The position numbers and the translations under genes are program-made. From Jiangella asiatica (GTDB lineage Bacteria > Actinomycetota > Actinomycetes > Jiangellales > Jiangellaceae): a DNA stretch of 64,000 nucleotides. Below, piece after piece: positions 46,601 to 57,165 of this stretch (positions are counted from its first letter, which is position 1; each line of letters starts with the position of its first letter). The DNA lies in the NCBI RefSeq assembly GCF_004349065.1, contig NZ_SMKZ01000023.1, forward strand, positions 1 through 64,000. Direction: 5' to 3'. The notes under the pieces were generated by a model. The model had not been told where the DNA came from, searched no databases, and worked only from the letters and a program-made list of their open reading frames with translations.

Positions 46601-46869
46601 CGTTGAACATCAAGGATCCCATGACGGAACGGCTCGCCGCGGAGTTGGCCGAGCTGACGCAGGACACCAAGACCGGCGCCATCCGAAGTGCACTGGAAGA
46701 GCGGCTCGAGCGGGTGGTCGCGGCACAGGCGGCCGCCGGCCGTCGGCAGCGCCTGGAGCGGTTCCTGGTCGATGAGGTGTGGCCGCAGGTCCCAGTCGAG
46801 TTCCGTGGCCATGCCCCCTCCAAGGACGAGCGTGAGGAGATCCTCGGCATCGGGGCGGAGGGCGCGTGA
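46597..46869 (+). CDS. vapB: VapB-family antitoxin
   Basis: 90 residues. The start MALNIKDPMTERLAAELAEL is the Rv0623-like VapB N-terminus. TKTGAIRSALEERLERV is the helix of the DNA-binding region. The C-terminal half (VWPQVPVEFRGHAPSKDEREEILG) is the toxin-wrapping region. Chosen ATG 46597; an upstream frame reaches 46534 but lacks the family start. Overlaps vapC by GTGA, a typical TA arrangement. No SD precedes it, which fits a leaderless mRNA. Confidence 0.9.
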   Translation: MALNIKDPMTERLAAELAELTQDTKTGAIRSALEERLERVVAAQAAAGRRQRLERFLVDEVWPQVPVEFRGHAPSKDEREEILGIGAEGA

Positions 46870-47255
46870 TCGTCGACAGCTCGGCCGTCGTGTCGATCCT
46901 GTTCGACGAGCCCGATCGTGAGGTGCTGCTGGGGCACCTCGCTGACGCGGCGGAGGTAGGTATCGGCGTCCCGACGCTCGTCGAGACCGGCATCGTCCTC
47001 TCGGCGCGACTGGGACCGGCCGGGGCGAGTCTTCTCGGGCGATTCGTCACCGAAGCCGGGCTGCGGCCCATCGCCGTCACCGACGCACACTGGCCGGTGG
47101 CCGTCGGCGCGTACCTCAGGTACGGCAAGGGCCGGCATCCGGCGGCACTGAACTTCGGGGACTGTCTCACATACGCGGTGGCCGCAGTGAGCGGTCGGCC
47201 GTTGCTCTGCGTGGGCGACGACTTCCCACGGACCGACCTGGCGCTGGTGACCTGA
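46866..47255 (+). CDS. vapC: VapC PIN-domain ribonuclease toxin
   Basis: 129 residues. Active-site acids in MIVDSSAVVSILFDE (Asp4), TLVETGIVL (Glu about 40), NFGDCLTYA (Asp about 98) and VGDDFPRTD (Asp about 117-118). VapC toxins cleave tRNA or rRNA. GTG start overlaps the vapB stop. The pair sits between fusA2 and the convergent HIT gene, with eight bases between stop codons. It is complete and presumably functional. Confidence 0.92.
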   Translation: MIVDSSAVVSILFDEPDREVLLGHLADAAEVGIGVPTLVETGIVLSARLGPAGASLLGRFVTEAGLRPIAVTDAHWPVAVGAYLRYGKGRHPAALNFGDCLTYAVAAVSGRPLLCVGDDFPRTDLALVT

Positions 47256-47263
47256 ACCTTCGC

Positions 47264-47779
47264 TCAGTGGGGCCAGGCGGCGGCGATCAGTGCGCGGGTG
47301 TCGGCCAGCAGCTGCGGCATGATCTTGGTGTTGTCGAGCACCGTCATGAAGTTCGCGTCACCGCTCCAGCGCGGCACGACGTGCTGGTGCAGGTGGGCGG
47401 CGAGCGACCCGCCGGCCACGCCACCGAGGTTGAGGCCGACGTTGAAGCCGTGCGGAGCGGAGGTCGCCTTCACCGCCCGGACCGCGTCCTGCGTCATCGT
47501 CGTCAGCTCGTGCGACTCCTCGTCGGTGAGCGCCTCCAGGTCGGCGACGTGGCGGTACGGCACCACCATGAGGTGCCCGGGGTTGTAGGGGTGCAGGTTG
47601 AGCACCGCGTACGCCGTGCTGCCACGGGCCAGGATCAGCCCGTCCTCGTCCGACTTCGCCGGGATCTCGCACAAGGGACATGCGTCGTCGCGACCATTCC
47701 CCCGGGCGCTCGGCTCGCCGGTGATGTACGCCATCCGGTACGGCGTCCACAGCCGCTCCAGGCGGTCGGCCTCGGGCAC
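47264..47779 (-). CDS. HIT-family AP4A phosphorylase/hydrolase
   Basis: 171 residues from GTG 47779, with TGAGGAGC upstream. HIT triad is AAHLHQHVVPRW (HxHxH near 131-138). DDACPLCEIP (about 31-40) gives a CxxC. LARGSTAYAVLNLHPYNPGHLMVVPYRH matches the Rv2613c group, whose M. tuberculosis member is an AP4A phosphorylase. In that genome it lies directly between thrS and pgsA; here vapBC and fusA2 lie on one side and a TA remnant on the other. Cytoplasmic. Confidence 0.93.
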   Translation of the reverse strand: MPEADRLERLWTPYRMAYITGEPSARGNGRDDACPLCEIPAKSDEDGLILARGSTAYAVLNLHPYNPGHLMVVPYRHVADLEALTDEESHELTTMTQDAVRAVKATSAPHGFNVGLNLGGVAGGSLAAHLHQHVVPRWSGDANFMTVLDNTKIMPQLLADTRALIAAAWPH

Positions 47780-47785
47780 CGCTCC

Positions 47786-47941
47786 TCATCCCCCAATCAG
47801 GGCCTTGACGGCTTCGTTGCCTGGAACCACGTGTCGGAGACCGGCGACGTCTCCGAACGCCCTATCCGCTGACGTGGGTTTCCTGTGCGGATGCTCCGCG
47901 CCCACCGCGTAGACGAGCACCGTCGTGTCGCCGACGATCAC
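47786..47941 (-). pseudogene. Truncated VapC-like PIN toxin remnant
   Basis: GTG 47941 starts MIVGDTTVLVYAVGAEHPHR, an evident PIN N-terminus (the acid Asp5), but the frame ends after 51 residues at TGA 47786-47788. Full PIN toxins have about 130 residues. The stop is seven bases before the HIT start, so the HIT gene could still be translated from this transcript. Confidence 0.65.
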
Positions 47942-48009
47942 CCGCGTCGGCCGCGCAGCTCGTCCAGCAACCCGTCCACGTCGAGGAGGATCCGCAGGCG
48001 ATGGGTCAT
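47938..48009 (-). pseudogene. Short antitoxin remnant joined to VapC fragment
   Basis: ATG 48009 gives 23 residues (THRLRILLDVDGLLDELRGR pattern) and ends as GTGA with the fragment at 47941. The short DNA-binding start followed by GTGA overlap resembles a VapB with the toxin-binding half lost. Flanked upstream by an ACATAC microrepeat (48010-48024). Decayed toxin-antitoxin pair. Confidence 0.5.
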
Positions 48010-48060
48010 GGACATACACATACATTAGCGTGTGCATCCTCTGACCTGCATGTTCAGCAC

Positions 48061-50034
<1,974 letters not shown>

Positions 50035-50090
50035 GACTACTCCTCGATGATGTCTTCGGTGTTGGTGGTGAACGCGCCCGATGGTACCCG

Positions 50091-50957
50091 CTACAGCCGG
50101 GCCACGATCGCGCCAGCCAGCCGTTCGGCGGCGCCGTCGCCGTGCGCCAGGAAGAGGCTCGGCTCGGTCAGCTCCACTTCGAGGACCACCGGCATTCCCG
50201 TGGGGCCAGGTATGACGTCGACTCGGGAGTACAGGAGCTCGTGGTGGTCGCCGGGGATGACGTCGAGGGCCGCCCGCGCCAGCTCGCGCTCGGCCTGCGA
50301 CGGCTGCCGCGGGTCGATCTGCTCGGCGCGGAACAGCTCGCCGTCCTCGCCCTCGTGCGGGCCCTCGAGCATGGGGCCCTTGCGGATGGCGTGGCTGTAT
50401 GCGCCGCCCAGGTGCAGCAGCGCGGTCTCGCCGGCGGTGTCGACGGCGCTGAGGTACGGCTGCACCATGACGGTGGCCCCGCGGGCCAGCAGCCGCGTGG
50501 CCAACGCCTCGGCCAGCTCGCGCTCGGAGGCGTCGGCGAGCCGGTAGCGCCCGGTGTCGAGCGACCCCGCGCTGACCGCCGGCTTGAGCACGTACTCCCC
50601 CGTCGCCGGCAAGGTGACGGCGTCGCCCGGCTCCAGCCAGTCGGTGGGCACGACCGGCAGCCCCGCGGCGGCGAGGTCGCGCAGGTAGCGCTTGTCGGTG
50701 TTCCACTCGACCAGCTCGGCCGGGTTCGCCAGCCGCGGCACCGCCCGCGCCCACGCCAGGAACTCCTCGCGCCGCCGCGCGTAGTCCCACGGGTTGCGCA
50801 GCACCACCAGGTCGAAGCCGGCCCAGTCGATGGCGGGGTCGTCCCACACCACGGGGACGGCCTCGACGCCTCGGGCGGCCAGCGGCGGCAGCACCAGCTG
50901 GTCGTCGGGGTCGAGGTCAGGCAGTTCGGTACAGGTGACCAGCGCGACTCGCGGCAT
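50091..50957 (-). CDS. ATP-grasp domain protein
   Basis: 288 residues, ATG 50957. An N-terminal pre-ATP-grasp Rossmann-like domain ([39 protein letters not shown]), ATP-grasp core ([42 protein letters not shown]) and magnesium ligands in [13 protein letters not shown] (about 259-271; E-x-E). Similar to glutathione synthetase/RimK enzymes that ligate amino acids; substrate unknown. SETALLHL resembles the usual small ATP-grasp family of actinobacteria. Divergent from 51044. Confidence 0.85.
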   Translation of the reverse strand: MPRVALVTCTELPDLDPDDQLVLPPLAARGVEAVPVVWDDPAIDWAGFDLVVLRNPWDYARRREEFLAWARAVPRLANPAELVEWNTDKRYLRDLAAAGLPVVPTDWLEPGDAVTLPATGEYVLKPAVSAGSLDTGRYRLADASERELAEALATRLLARGATVMVQPYLSAVDTAGETALLHLGGAYSHAIRKGPMLEGPHEGEDGELFRAEQIDPRQPSQAERELARAALDVIPGDHHELLYSRVDVIPGPTGMPVVLEVELTEPSLFLAHGDGAAERLAGAIVARL

Positions 50958-51043
50958 CGCGGTGTTCCTCCCGGAGGGCGGTGAAAGACAGCCCCGACGA
51001 TACCGGTCGTTGCTGACACGCCCGCGGTTCGTAGACTCCCGGC

Positions 51044-51544
51044 GTGATCCTGACGGTGGTCGGCTTCGTGCTGTTCCTGGGCGGTTCCATCGCCGTCGGC
51101 ATCGTCGCCGGGTCCTACGCCGACAGCTCCGGGCTGCTGGACATCGAGCCGGCCTGGGCGCCGCCGGTCTTCATCGGCGGGCTGGCCGTCGGGATGGTCC
51201 CCGGCCTCACCCTCATCGCGGCGAACAACCGGTCGGCCCGGTCGGTGCGGAAGGTCATCCTCACCGCCATCGGCGCGACGGCGCTCGGCGCGGTGCTGTA
51301 CGTGCTGGTGGTCGGCGGGCTGATCCGGCTGCTCGGCCTGACGCTGCCGAACGGGCTCACGATGTTGCTGGCGGTGGTCCTCTCGATCGTCGGCCTGCCG
51401 GTGGTCGGGCCGCTCACCTACTACCTGCTGGGTGGCCGGAGGGCCCGTGACCTGCCCGGCGGCCGCCCGGTGCCGCGCGCCATCCACAACATCCGCCGCC
51501 GCGACGCACGGTCCCGTTCGAAGGGATCACCCGGGCCCTCATAG
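51044..51544 (+). CDS. Four-helix membrane protein, function unknown
   Basis: 166 residues, GTG start at 51044. Hydrophobic segments of about residues 2-24, 41-60, 69-93 and 103-129, with a basic C-terminal tail (RAIHNIRRRDARSRSKGS). No family recognised. Probably a cytoplasmic-membrane protein. Divergent from the ATP-grasp gene across 86 bases. Confidence 0.6.
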   Translation: MILTVVGFVLFLGGSIAVGIVAGSYADSSGLLDIEPAWAPPVFIGGLAVGMVPGLTLIAANNRSARSVRKVILTAIGATALGAVLYVLVVGGLIRLLGLTLPNGLTMLLAVVLSIVGLPVVGPLTYYLLGGRRARDLPGGRPVPRAIHNIRRRDARSRSKGSPGPS

Positions 51545-51714
51545 TGCCCGCGTTCGATGTGGTCCGACCGTTGGCCTCGGTGAGCATCTACTCGGCGGTC
51601 CTGGTCCAGACGAACGCGTGGCAGCGCTCGACACTGGCCGACCGTGTGGCTCCAACCTGGGATGGAGATCGACGACCCGGGTACCCCTACGTCGTCGAAG
51701 AAGGAGTGATGGAG

Positions 51715-51927
51715 ATGGCGGAGCTCGAGAAGGGTGACAAGGTCACGTGGAGCAGCCACGGTGCCACGGCCGAGGGCACGGTGGAGCGCAAGATCACCGA
51801 AGACACCGAGGCCGGCGGCCGGACAGTCCGAGCAAGCAAGAACGATCCCCAGTACCTGGTCCGGAGTGAGAAGAGCGGTGGCACGGCCGTCCACAAGCCG
51901 TCGGCGCTGAAGAAGAAAAAGGAGTGA
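51715..51927 (+). CDS. DUF2945 (hypervirulence-associated TUDOR-like) protein
   Basis: 70 residues from ATG 51715, eight bases after AAGGAG; ATG 51709 is also possible. MAELEKGDKVTWSSHGATAEGTVERKITED and YLVRSEKSGGTAVHKPSALKK match DUF2945, a small SH3/TUDOR-like fold. Commonly followed by a DUF3140 gene in actinobacteria; here the next frame is broken (51932). Function unknown. Confidence 0.85.
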   Translation: MAELEKGDKVTWSSHGATAEGTVERKITEDTEAGGRTVRASKNDPQYLVRSEKSGGTAVHKPSALKKKKE

Positions 51928-51931
51928 CGTC

Positions 51932-52030
51932 GTGGCCACCGACGAGATCGATTAGGTCTGGGACGACTGGCTCCAGACCCCGAAAGCGGTCGCCGGGTCG
52001 AACCGACCCGGCGAGGGAGTTCACGTCCAT
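51932..52030 (+). pseudogene. Broken DUF3140-like gene
   Basis: GTG 51932, with GGAG nine bases upstream and overlapping the DUF2945 stop region, encodes VATDEID, then TAG 51953. In the same frame VWDDWLQTPKAVAGSNRPGEG continues. DUF3140 proteins start with similar acidic-Ile-Asp/Glu-x-VWDDF and later have WL-T..SK..G. The intervening segment and the C-terminus appear lost. The pairing with DUF2945 is normal in this phylum. Assignment rests on short similarity. Confidence 0.5.
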
Positions 52031-52208
52031 CCAGGCGGTGACCTTGCAGTGCCCGACCCACTCGAGCACAGCTGGATGCCGGCCGGTTCATCGACTACCA
52101 CCGGTCCTCGTGCTGACCATACGACCAGGCCACTGTGCGCCGGCTCGCCACCTGCTTCGATACCGCGGTGTTCCCGCCTGCCCAGACGTGGCTGGGCGGG
52201 CATGACCT

Positions 52209-53285
52209 TCAGAACGCGTAGCGAACGCGGCAGTAGGGCAGCTTGGCGGCAAGCAGCTGGGTGAGCTGGCCAATGTATGTGCGCTTGGCACTGGATCGGT
52301 ACCGCACGTTCCACTGGCCGCTCTGGCTTCGCTTGCGTTCCTGTAGCTCCGGGCGCCACAGCAGCTCCTCGGCACGAGGATGCCACCCGAGGTTCACCTC
52401 GTGGAGCCCGGCGTTGTGGGTGAGGAAGATGACCTCGCAGGCCAGCTGACGCTTGGCGGCGGGGGTGAGCGCGGCGTCGATCTGGTCTAGAAGTGTCGCC
52501 CAGTCGTCGAGCCAGTTCTCGTGGACAATCACCGGGCTGAAGTTCAGATGCACCTCGTATCCGGCCTCGACGAAGTCGTTGACGGCGGCGATGCGGTCGG
52601 AGATCGGCGTGGTGCGAAGGTCGACCAGCTTGCTCGCGGCTTGCGGCATGAGTGAGAACCGGACGCGGGTCCGACCGCGCGGGTCGTAGTCGAGCAAGTC
52701 GTGGTTCACCAGCTTGGTGGCGAAAGAAGCCTTGGCGTTCGGCAACCTGCCGAACAACTCCACCAGGTCACGAACGTTGTCCGACACCATCGCATCGACC
52801 GAGCAGTCTCCGTTCTCGCCGATGTCGTACACCCAGTCGAACGGATCGCACTGATTGGGCTCCGGCTTGGCTCCTTGTCGGCCGGCATGGCGTTCGAGGT
52901 AACCGAGGATCTGCTCGATGTTGACGAATGCCGTAATCGGGTTGGCGAATCCCTTCCTTCGTGGCACGTAGCAGTAGGAGCACGCCATCGCGCACCCATT
53001 GGAGGTCGATGGGGCGATGAAGTCACTGGACCGGCTGTTGGGCCTCGCCGTCAGGCTCTTCTTCACGCCGAGCACAAGGACGTTGCGCTTGTTGCGGACC
53101 CAGTCCCGGACGTTGCCCTCGTTGCCGTAGAGACCGGGGATGTTCTGGTGTGACGGCACCTCGATGCGCTCGGCATCAGGGAAGCGGTCGAGGATCTGCG
53201 TAGCTCGCGGGTACTGGTGGATGTCCGGTTCGTGGTAGATGGTGGTGAGGTGCAGGAGTCGCTCGCCAACGGTCGTCACACCCAT
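52209..53285 (-). CDS. Spore-photoproduct-lyase-family radical SAM protein
   Basis: 358 residues, ATG 53285. Radical SAM cysteines in CAMACSYCYVPRRKG (about 99-113); SNGCAMACSYC is the family motif. VNIEQILGYLERH, NGDCSVDAMVSDNV, FATKLVNHDLLDYDPRGRTRVRFSLMP and LNFSPVIVHENWLDDW continue the SPL-like pattern. Bacillus SplB repairs thymine dimer spore photoproduct; this member may act on other DNA lesions or RNA. Follows a Nei-like glycosylase after 51 bases, so a DNA-damage role is likely. GC content and codon use appear slightly lower than in its neighbours. Confidence 0.87.
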   Translation of the reverse strand: MGVTTVGERLLHLTTIYHEPDIHQYPRATQILDRFPDAERIEVPSHQNIPGLYGNEGNVRDWVRNKRNVLVLGVKKSLTARPNSRSSDFIAPSTSNGCAMACSYCYVPRRKGFANPITAFVNIEQILGYLERHAGRQGAKPEPNQCDPFDWVYDIGENGDCSVDAMVSDNVRDLVELFGRLPNAKASFATKLVNHDLLDYDPRGRTRVRFSLMPQAASKLVDLRTTPISDRIAAVNDFVEAGYEVHLNFSPVIVHENWLDDWATLLDQIDAALTPAAKRQLACEVIFLTHNAGLHEVNLGWHPRAEELLWRPELQERKRSQSGQWNVRYRSSAKRTYIGQLTQLLAAKLPYCRVRYAF

Positions 53286-53336
53286 GACAACACCGGGAGC
53301 GTCGGAGTTGTTTCTCTTAGTGGGCTCTGCGCCGTT

Positions 53337-54113
53337 TCAGAAGGGCTGCTCGACGGGGCACTGGTATGCCGTTCGACCGCCCACCTCGCTCGTGACGATC
53401 GCGGCACCGCAGTCGCGGCATTGCTCCTGCTTGTAGACCTTGCGCGCCTCGCTCTCGGGCAGACTCAACCGGTCCGGCCCATCGACGGTGATGATCCGAC
53501 CATCCTCCACTGCCCGGGACATCATCTGTTGCAGCACAGCCCACAGTTCAGTCACTTCGGACTCGGTCATCGAACGTGCCGCACGTGTCGGCGCTACGCC
53601 GACGGCATGCAGCGCCTCGCTGCGGAAGACGTTGCCGACACCCGCGACGACGGCTTGATCGAGCAGGACCGCGCCGATCGGCCCTCGCGCACGGCCCAGG
53701 ACCTGGAGCACGCCTGCAAGGTCCGCGTCGGAACGGAGTGGGTCAGGGCCCAACCGTGACACCAGCGCTGCCACACCAGGTGGTTCGAGAATTTCGCACT
53801 TCGACGGCGCGACGAGATCCCACGCAACCTCTTCGCTGGCCAGCCGGAGCCGCGCCTGAGGCAGCGGCGGCGCAGACGGATCGGTGGAGCGAAGCCACTT
53901 GCCCCGCATGCCGAGGTGCACATGCACGGAGCGGTTGTTGGCCACGTGCAGGAACAGGTGCTTGCCGTAGGCTTCCGCCATTTTCAACACCTCGCCGTCG
54001 ACCGCGGCCGCGCCGTCGGTAAACCGCTTCTGGGGGGAGAATGCACGCAGCGTCCGGCCCTGTAGCTCGCCCATGTCGCGCGCCAAGCGGTGGATGGTGT
54101 GGCCCTCAGGCAT
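53337..54113 (-). CDS. Fpg/Nei-family DNA glycosylase (Nei-like)
   Basis: 258 residues from ATG 54113 (MPEGHTIHRLARDM), where Pro2 and Glu3 are the catalytic residues. Central DNA-binding helix regions VHLGMRGKW and QAVVAGVGNVFRSEALHAVGV with the H2TH motif are present. The C-terminal zinc finger reads CRDCG...YQCPVEQPF: the fourth Cys expected (CPVCQ) is Glu. Excises oxidised bases. Upstream part of the frame to 54266 does not resemble the family. Followed by the radical SAM photolyase-like gene. Confidence 0.9.
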   Translation of the reverse strand: MPEGHTIHRLARDMGELQGRTLRAFSPQKRFTDGAAAVDGEVLKMAEAYGKHLFLHVANNRSVHVHLGMRGKWLRSTDPSAPPLPQARLRLASEEVAWDLVAPSKCEILEPPGVAALVSRLGPDPLRSDADLAGVLQVLGRARGPIGAVLLDQAVVAGVGNVFRSEALHAVGVAPTRAARSMTESEVTELWAVLQQMMSRAVEDGRIITVDGPDRLSLPESEARKVYKQEQCRDCGAAIVTSEVGGRTAYQCPVEQPF

Positions 54114-54418
54114 CGGATCCGGTCCTCGAGTCTCCCAACGAGTATGCCAGGCACCCGGCCCGCCGAGGAGCCGGGAGGAGCGGTCGAGCAGTGAGCCAGG
54201 AGGTCGCACGCGATCTGTATGGGACGAGTGCCTGAAGCCACGTACCCGGCGTTTCCCGCGGGCCATTGCTCAGCTTGTCGAGCGCGCCGCGGCGGCACGA
54301 ACAGCTCGCCGCGCTGGGTGGATGTGACAGACGTTACGACCGCTCACGCCACTGTGAACGGCTGTCCGGTGTCGCACCGGCAGAATGGTCGTTCACCACC
54401 CGAGTGAAGGACGCTTTC
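54114..54418. other. Intergenic region between divergent nei and lipid kinase
   Basis: 305 bases without a convincing gene. CCCGGC and GCCGGG (54154-54175) form a short hairpin. A tRNA D-arm-like stretch near 54260-54285 has no anticodon arm or T arm. Promoters for both flanking genes should lie here; no clear hexamers were recognised. Confidence 0.5.
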
Positions 54419-55330
54419 GTGAGGGACCTGCTGGCCATCGCCAACGGCCGTGCCGGCGGCGCGCGCGGCGAGGCCACCCGGGTCGCACTCGAGGTGCTGC
54501 GCGCCGGCGCCCGGGTGGAGGTCTCCGAGCCCGGGGAGCCCGCCGAGCTCGCCGGCGTCCTGCGCCGGGCCCGCGGCCGCCTGCCCGTGGTGCTCGGCGG
54601 CGACGGGTCGGTGCACGCGCTGGTCGCGGCGGCCGCCCGGCTCGGCCGGCTGGGCGGGCTGGCCGACGACGACAGCCCGGCGTTCGAGTTCGCCATCGTG
54701 CCGCTGGGCACCGGCAACGACCTCGCCCGCACGCTCGGCCTGCCCTTCGACCCTGCAGCCGCCGCGCGGGTCGTCCTCGACGGCCGGCCGCGCGAGCTGG
54801 ACGTCCTGGTCGACGACACCGGTGGCGTCGTCGTCAACGCGGTCCACCTCGGCATCGGTGCCGAGGCCGGCAGGCTTGCGCTGCCGCTCAAGCCCAGGCT
54901 GGGGCGGCTGGCCTACCCTGTCGGCAGCGCGATGGCCGGCGCCTCGGCACGCGGCTGGCGGCTACGGGTCGCTGTCGACGGAGAGGTCCTGGCCGGCGGC
55001 GGCCGGCGGGTCCTCATGGCCGCGCTCGGCAACGGCGTCACCGTCGGTGGCGGCGCGCCGCTGGCCCCGTCCGCCCGCCCCGACGACGGCCAGGTCGACG
55101 TCGTCGTCTCCTTCTCGACGGGCTGGCGTGCCCGGGTCGGGTTCGCGACGGCCCTGGTGCGCGGCCGGCATCCCGAGCGCCACGACGTCGTTCAGGCACG
55201 TGGCCGGGCGGTGGTCGTCGTGGCCGACGAGCCCATCGCCCTGAACGCCGACGGCGAACTGTCGACGCTGCACACCGCCCGGCGGTGGACGGTGCTCCAC
55301 CACGCCGCCCGAGTGTTCGTTCCCGCCTGA
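54419..55330 (+). CDS. Diacylglycerol kinase catalytic-domain protein
   Basis: 303 residues from GTG 54419, seven bases after GAAGGA; GTG 54404 is possible. LPVVLGGDGSVHALV (about 55-69) is the nucleotide-binding GGDGT-like motif; IVPLGTGNDLARTLGLP (about 91-107) is the second motif; LNADGELS near the C-terminus closes the domain. Phosphorylates diacylglycerol or a related lipid/sphingoid base. ATP-NAD-kinase fold. Followed by convergent PhoD-like gene after 12 bases. Confidence 0.88.
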   Translation: MRDLLAIANGRAGGARGEATRVALEVLRAGARVEVSEPGEPAELAGVLRRARGRLPVVLGGDGSVHALVAAAARLGRLGGLADDDSPAFEFAIVPLGTGNDLARTLGLPFDPAAAARVVLDGRPRELDVLVDDTGGVVVNAVHLGIGAEAGRLALPLKPRLGRLAYPVGSAMAGASARGWRLRVAVDGEVLAGGGRRVLMAALGNGVTVGGGAPLAPSARPDDGQVDVVVSFSTGWRARVGFATALVRGRHPERHDVVQARGRAVVVVADEPIALNADGELSTLHTARRWTVLHHAARVFVPA

Positions 55331-55342
55331 ACGGGCGGAGAC

Positions 55343-57010
55343 TCAGAGGTCCGTGGCGAGGATCTCGCGCAGGGTGGCGGTGCCGTCGTCGTCGACCTCG
55401 CCGGTCTGCCAGCTGACGTGGGCGGCGACGTCGGTCAGCTCGAGGACGGCCAGCGCGTTGTCGAACCGCGGACCGGCCTCGATCGACCAGCTGATGCCCG
55501 ACGCCGGTACCCGGGCCAGCTTGATGAGGATCGAGCCCACCACCCGCGCGACAGCGAAGGCCGCGGCCCCGTTGAGGTAGCGCAACGTGCTCTTGAGCGG
55601 GTTACGCACGGGCGAGCAGACCAGCTGGTGCACCCGACTGGTGCGCTCGGTCCGGCCCGGGTACCGCAGGTCGGCGGCGTAGGAGTAGTGCACGTCGCCG
55701 GAGAGGAAGCTCACGGTGCGCGGCCGGCGGCCGTCCGGCCCGGTGGCCACCTCGGTGACGAGTTCGGCCATGGCGCGGAACGACCGGCCGAACGCCGCCC
55801 AGTGCTCCAGGTCGACCGCCTGGCGCAGCTTCTCCGCTGCCGGGGCGAACCGGCGGCCCCATGCGCCGTCGGCGGTCGCTTCGTTCCAGGCCTCGAGGTC
55901 GTGCAGGCCGCGTGGCAGCAGGTAGGGCAATGACGTGCCGATGAGCAGGTGCTCGACGTGCTCGGTGTCGCGGACCTGGGCGGCGATCCAGTCCCATTCG
56001 TCGTCGTCGACGATGGTCCGCCGGCCCGGGTCGAGCACCCGCCCGCAGCGGGAGTCGATCATCACCAGGCGCGCCGGGCCGATGTCGCGGGTGAAGCTCC
56101 AGCGGTAGGAGGCCGGCTCCTGGTCCGCCCGCCAGGCGAACTCGTCGAGCACCTCTCCAGCCTCACCCTCGGCGGCTCGCAGCGCGGTGAGCACCGGGTC
56201 CATCGCCCGCTCGTCCGGCGACAGGTTGCCGGCGTGCTGGTAGAGCCAGTAGGCGGCGATGCCGCCGGTGATGCGGCGCTGCCACCACGGCTCGCCGGCC
56301 ATCCGCTCCCGCCAGGCGGCCGAGGTGTTCCAGTCGTCGCGGACGTCGTGGTCATCGAAGATCATCGCGGCCGGGACGGTGGACAGCAGCCAGCGCACGG
56401 CCGGGTCGCTCCAGGCCAGCAGGTACAGGTGCGCGTACTCCTCGAAACCGGCCACCTCCGTGCCCGGCGGCTCGCGCGGGTCACGGCGGGCGGCGATGAA
56501 CTCCTGCATGGCCTGTGACGTCTCGTCCGCATACACCTGGTCGCCCAGCAGGACCAGCCCGTCTGGCCACTCGGACTCCTCAGCGCGGGCCAGCCGCAGC
56601 GCCAGCACCCGCAGCGCGTCGCTGCCGTACACGCGCTGGTGGTGGGCGTCGTGCGGGACGCTCATCCGGCACGAACCGAAGACCAGGCGCACCTGGCCGT
56701 CGTCGCTGGTGCGGATCACTGGACCCGGGAACGGCGTGTCCGGCTCCGGCCAGGCCCGCTCGCCGTCGACCTCGACGGTGTAGGGCGTGGACGTCCCGGG
56801 CTCCAGGCCGCCCACCTCGACCAGTGCGTAGTGGTGGCCGTGAACGGTGAAGGTGCGGGCCTCGGCGCCGAGCACGCGAACCGTCGCCGGGCGGGCCGTC
56901 TCGACCCACACCATCGCCGACCTCCGGTCGACGTGCCGCAGCAACGGACCGAGGACGATCGAGCTGGGCACCTGCACCTCCCGGGGCGCGGGGTCGACGA
57001 CGGACGTCAC
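55343..57010 (-). CDS. PhoD-like alkaline phosphatase/phosphodiesterase
   Basis: 555 residues, GTG start. N-terminal fibronectin-like domain (residues of about 15-95, GPLLRHVDRRSAMVWVETARP), then a metallophosphatase: VFGSCRMS, GLVLLGDQVYADE (about 151-163), MIFDDHDVRDDW (about 218-229) and FLSGDVHYSY (about 430-439) give the metal ligands. No signal peptide or Tat motif is visible, so it may be cytoplasmic, unlike secreted PhoD. Hydrolyses phosphodiesters or monoesters. Confidence 0.88.
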   Translation of the reverse strand: MTSVVDPAPREVQVPSSIVLGPLLRHVDRRSAMVWVETARPATVRVLGAEARTFTVHGHHYALVEVGGLEPGTSTPYTVEVDGERAWPEPDTPFPGPVIRTSDDGQVRLVFGSCRMSVPHDAHHQRVYGSDALRVLALRLARAEESEWPDGLVLLGDQVYADETSQAMQEFIAARRDPREPPGTEVAGFEEYAHLYLLAWSDPAVRWLLSTVPAAMIFDDHDVRDDWNTSAAWRERMAGEPWWQRRITGGIAAYWLYQHAGNLSPDERAMDPVLTALRAAEGEAGEVLDEFAWRADQEPASYRWSFTRDIGPARLVMIDSRCGRVLDPGRRTIVDDDEWDWIAAQVRDTEHVEHLLIGTSLPYLLPRGLHDLEAWNEATADGAWGRRFAPAAEKLRQAVDLEHWAAFGRSFRAMAELVTEVATGPDGRRPRTVSFLSGDVHYSYAADLRYPGRTERTSRVHQLVCSPVRNPLKSTLRYLNGAAAFAVARVVGSILIKLARVPASGISWSIEAGPRFDNALAVLELTDVAAHVSWQTGEVDDDGTATLREILATDL

Positions 57011-57165
57011 CCTAGCCGCAACCGGTCGAAACCGGCCGGCCGCGTCTCACCCCGGACGGGTGAGGCGTCCCGTCCCGGCGCGACCGAGGGTGGGGTATCA
57101 CGACCGGGTGAGTGGGCGGCCGAGGGCGGAGCGGCGACGTGCTGCGTTGGGAACGAGGTGGCGAC

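Noticed and set aside
48010-48024. ACATAC microrepeat
   Set aside because: Only two to three units; likely slippage in decayed TA DNA and not a CRISPR or regulatory array.
54255-54320. tRNA-like D-arm (GCTCAGC..GAGC)
   Set aside because: No anticodon stem-loop, no T-arm and no acceptor pairing could be found; the surrounding bases do not fold as a tRNA.
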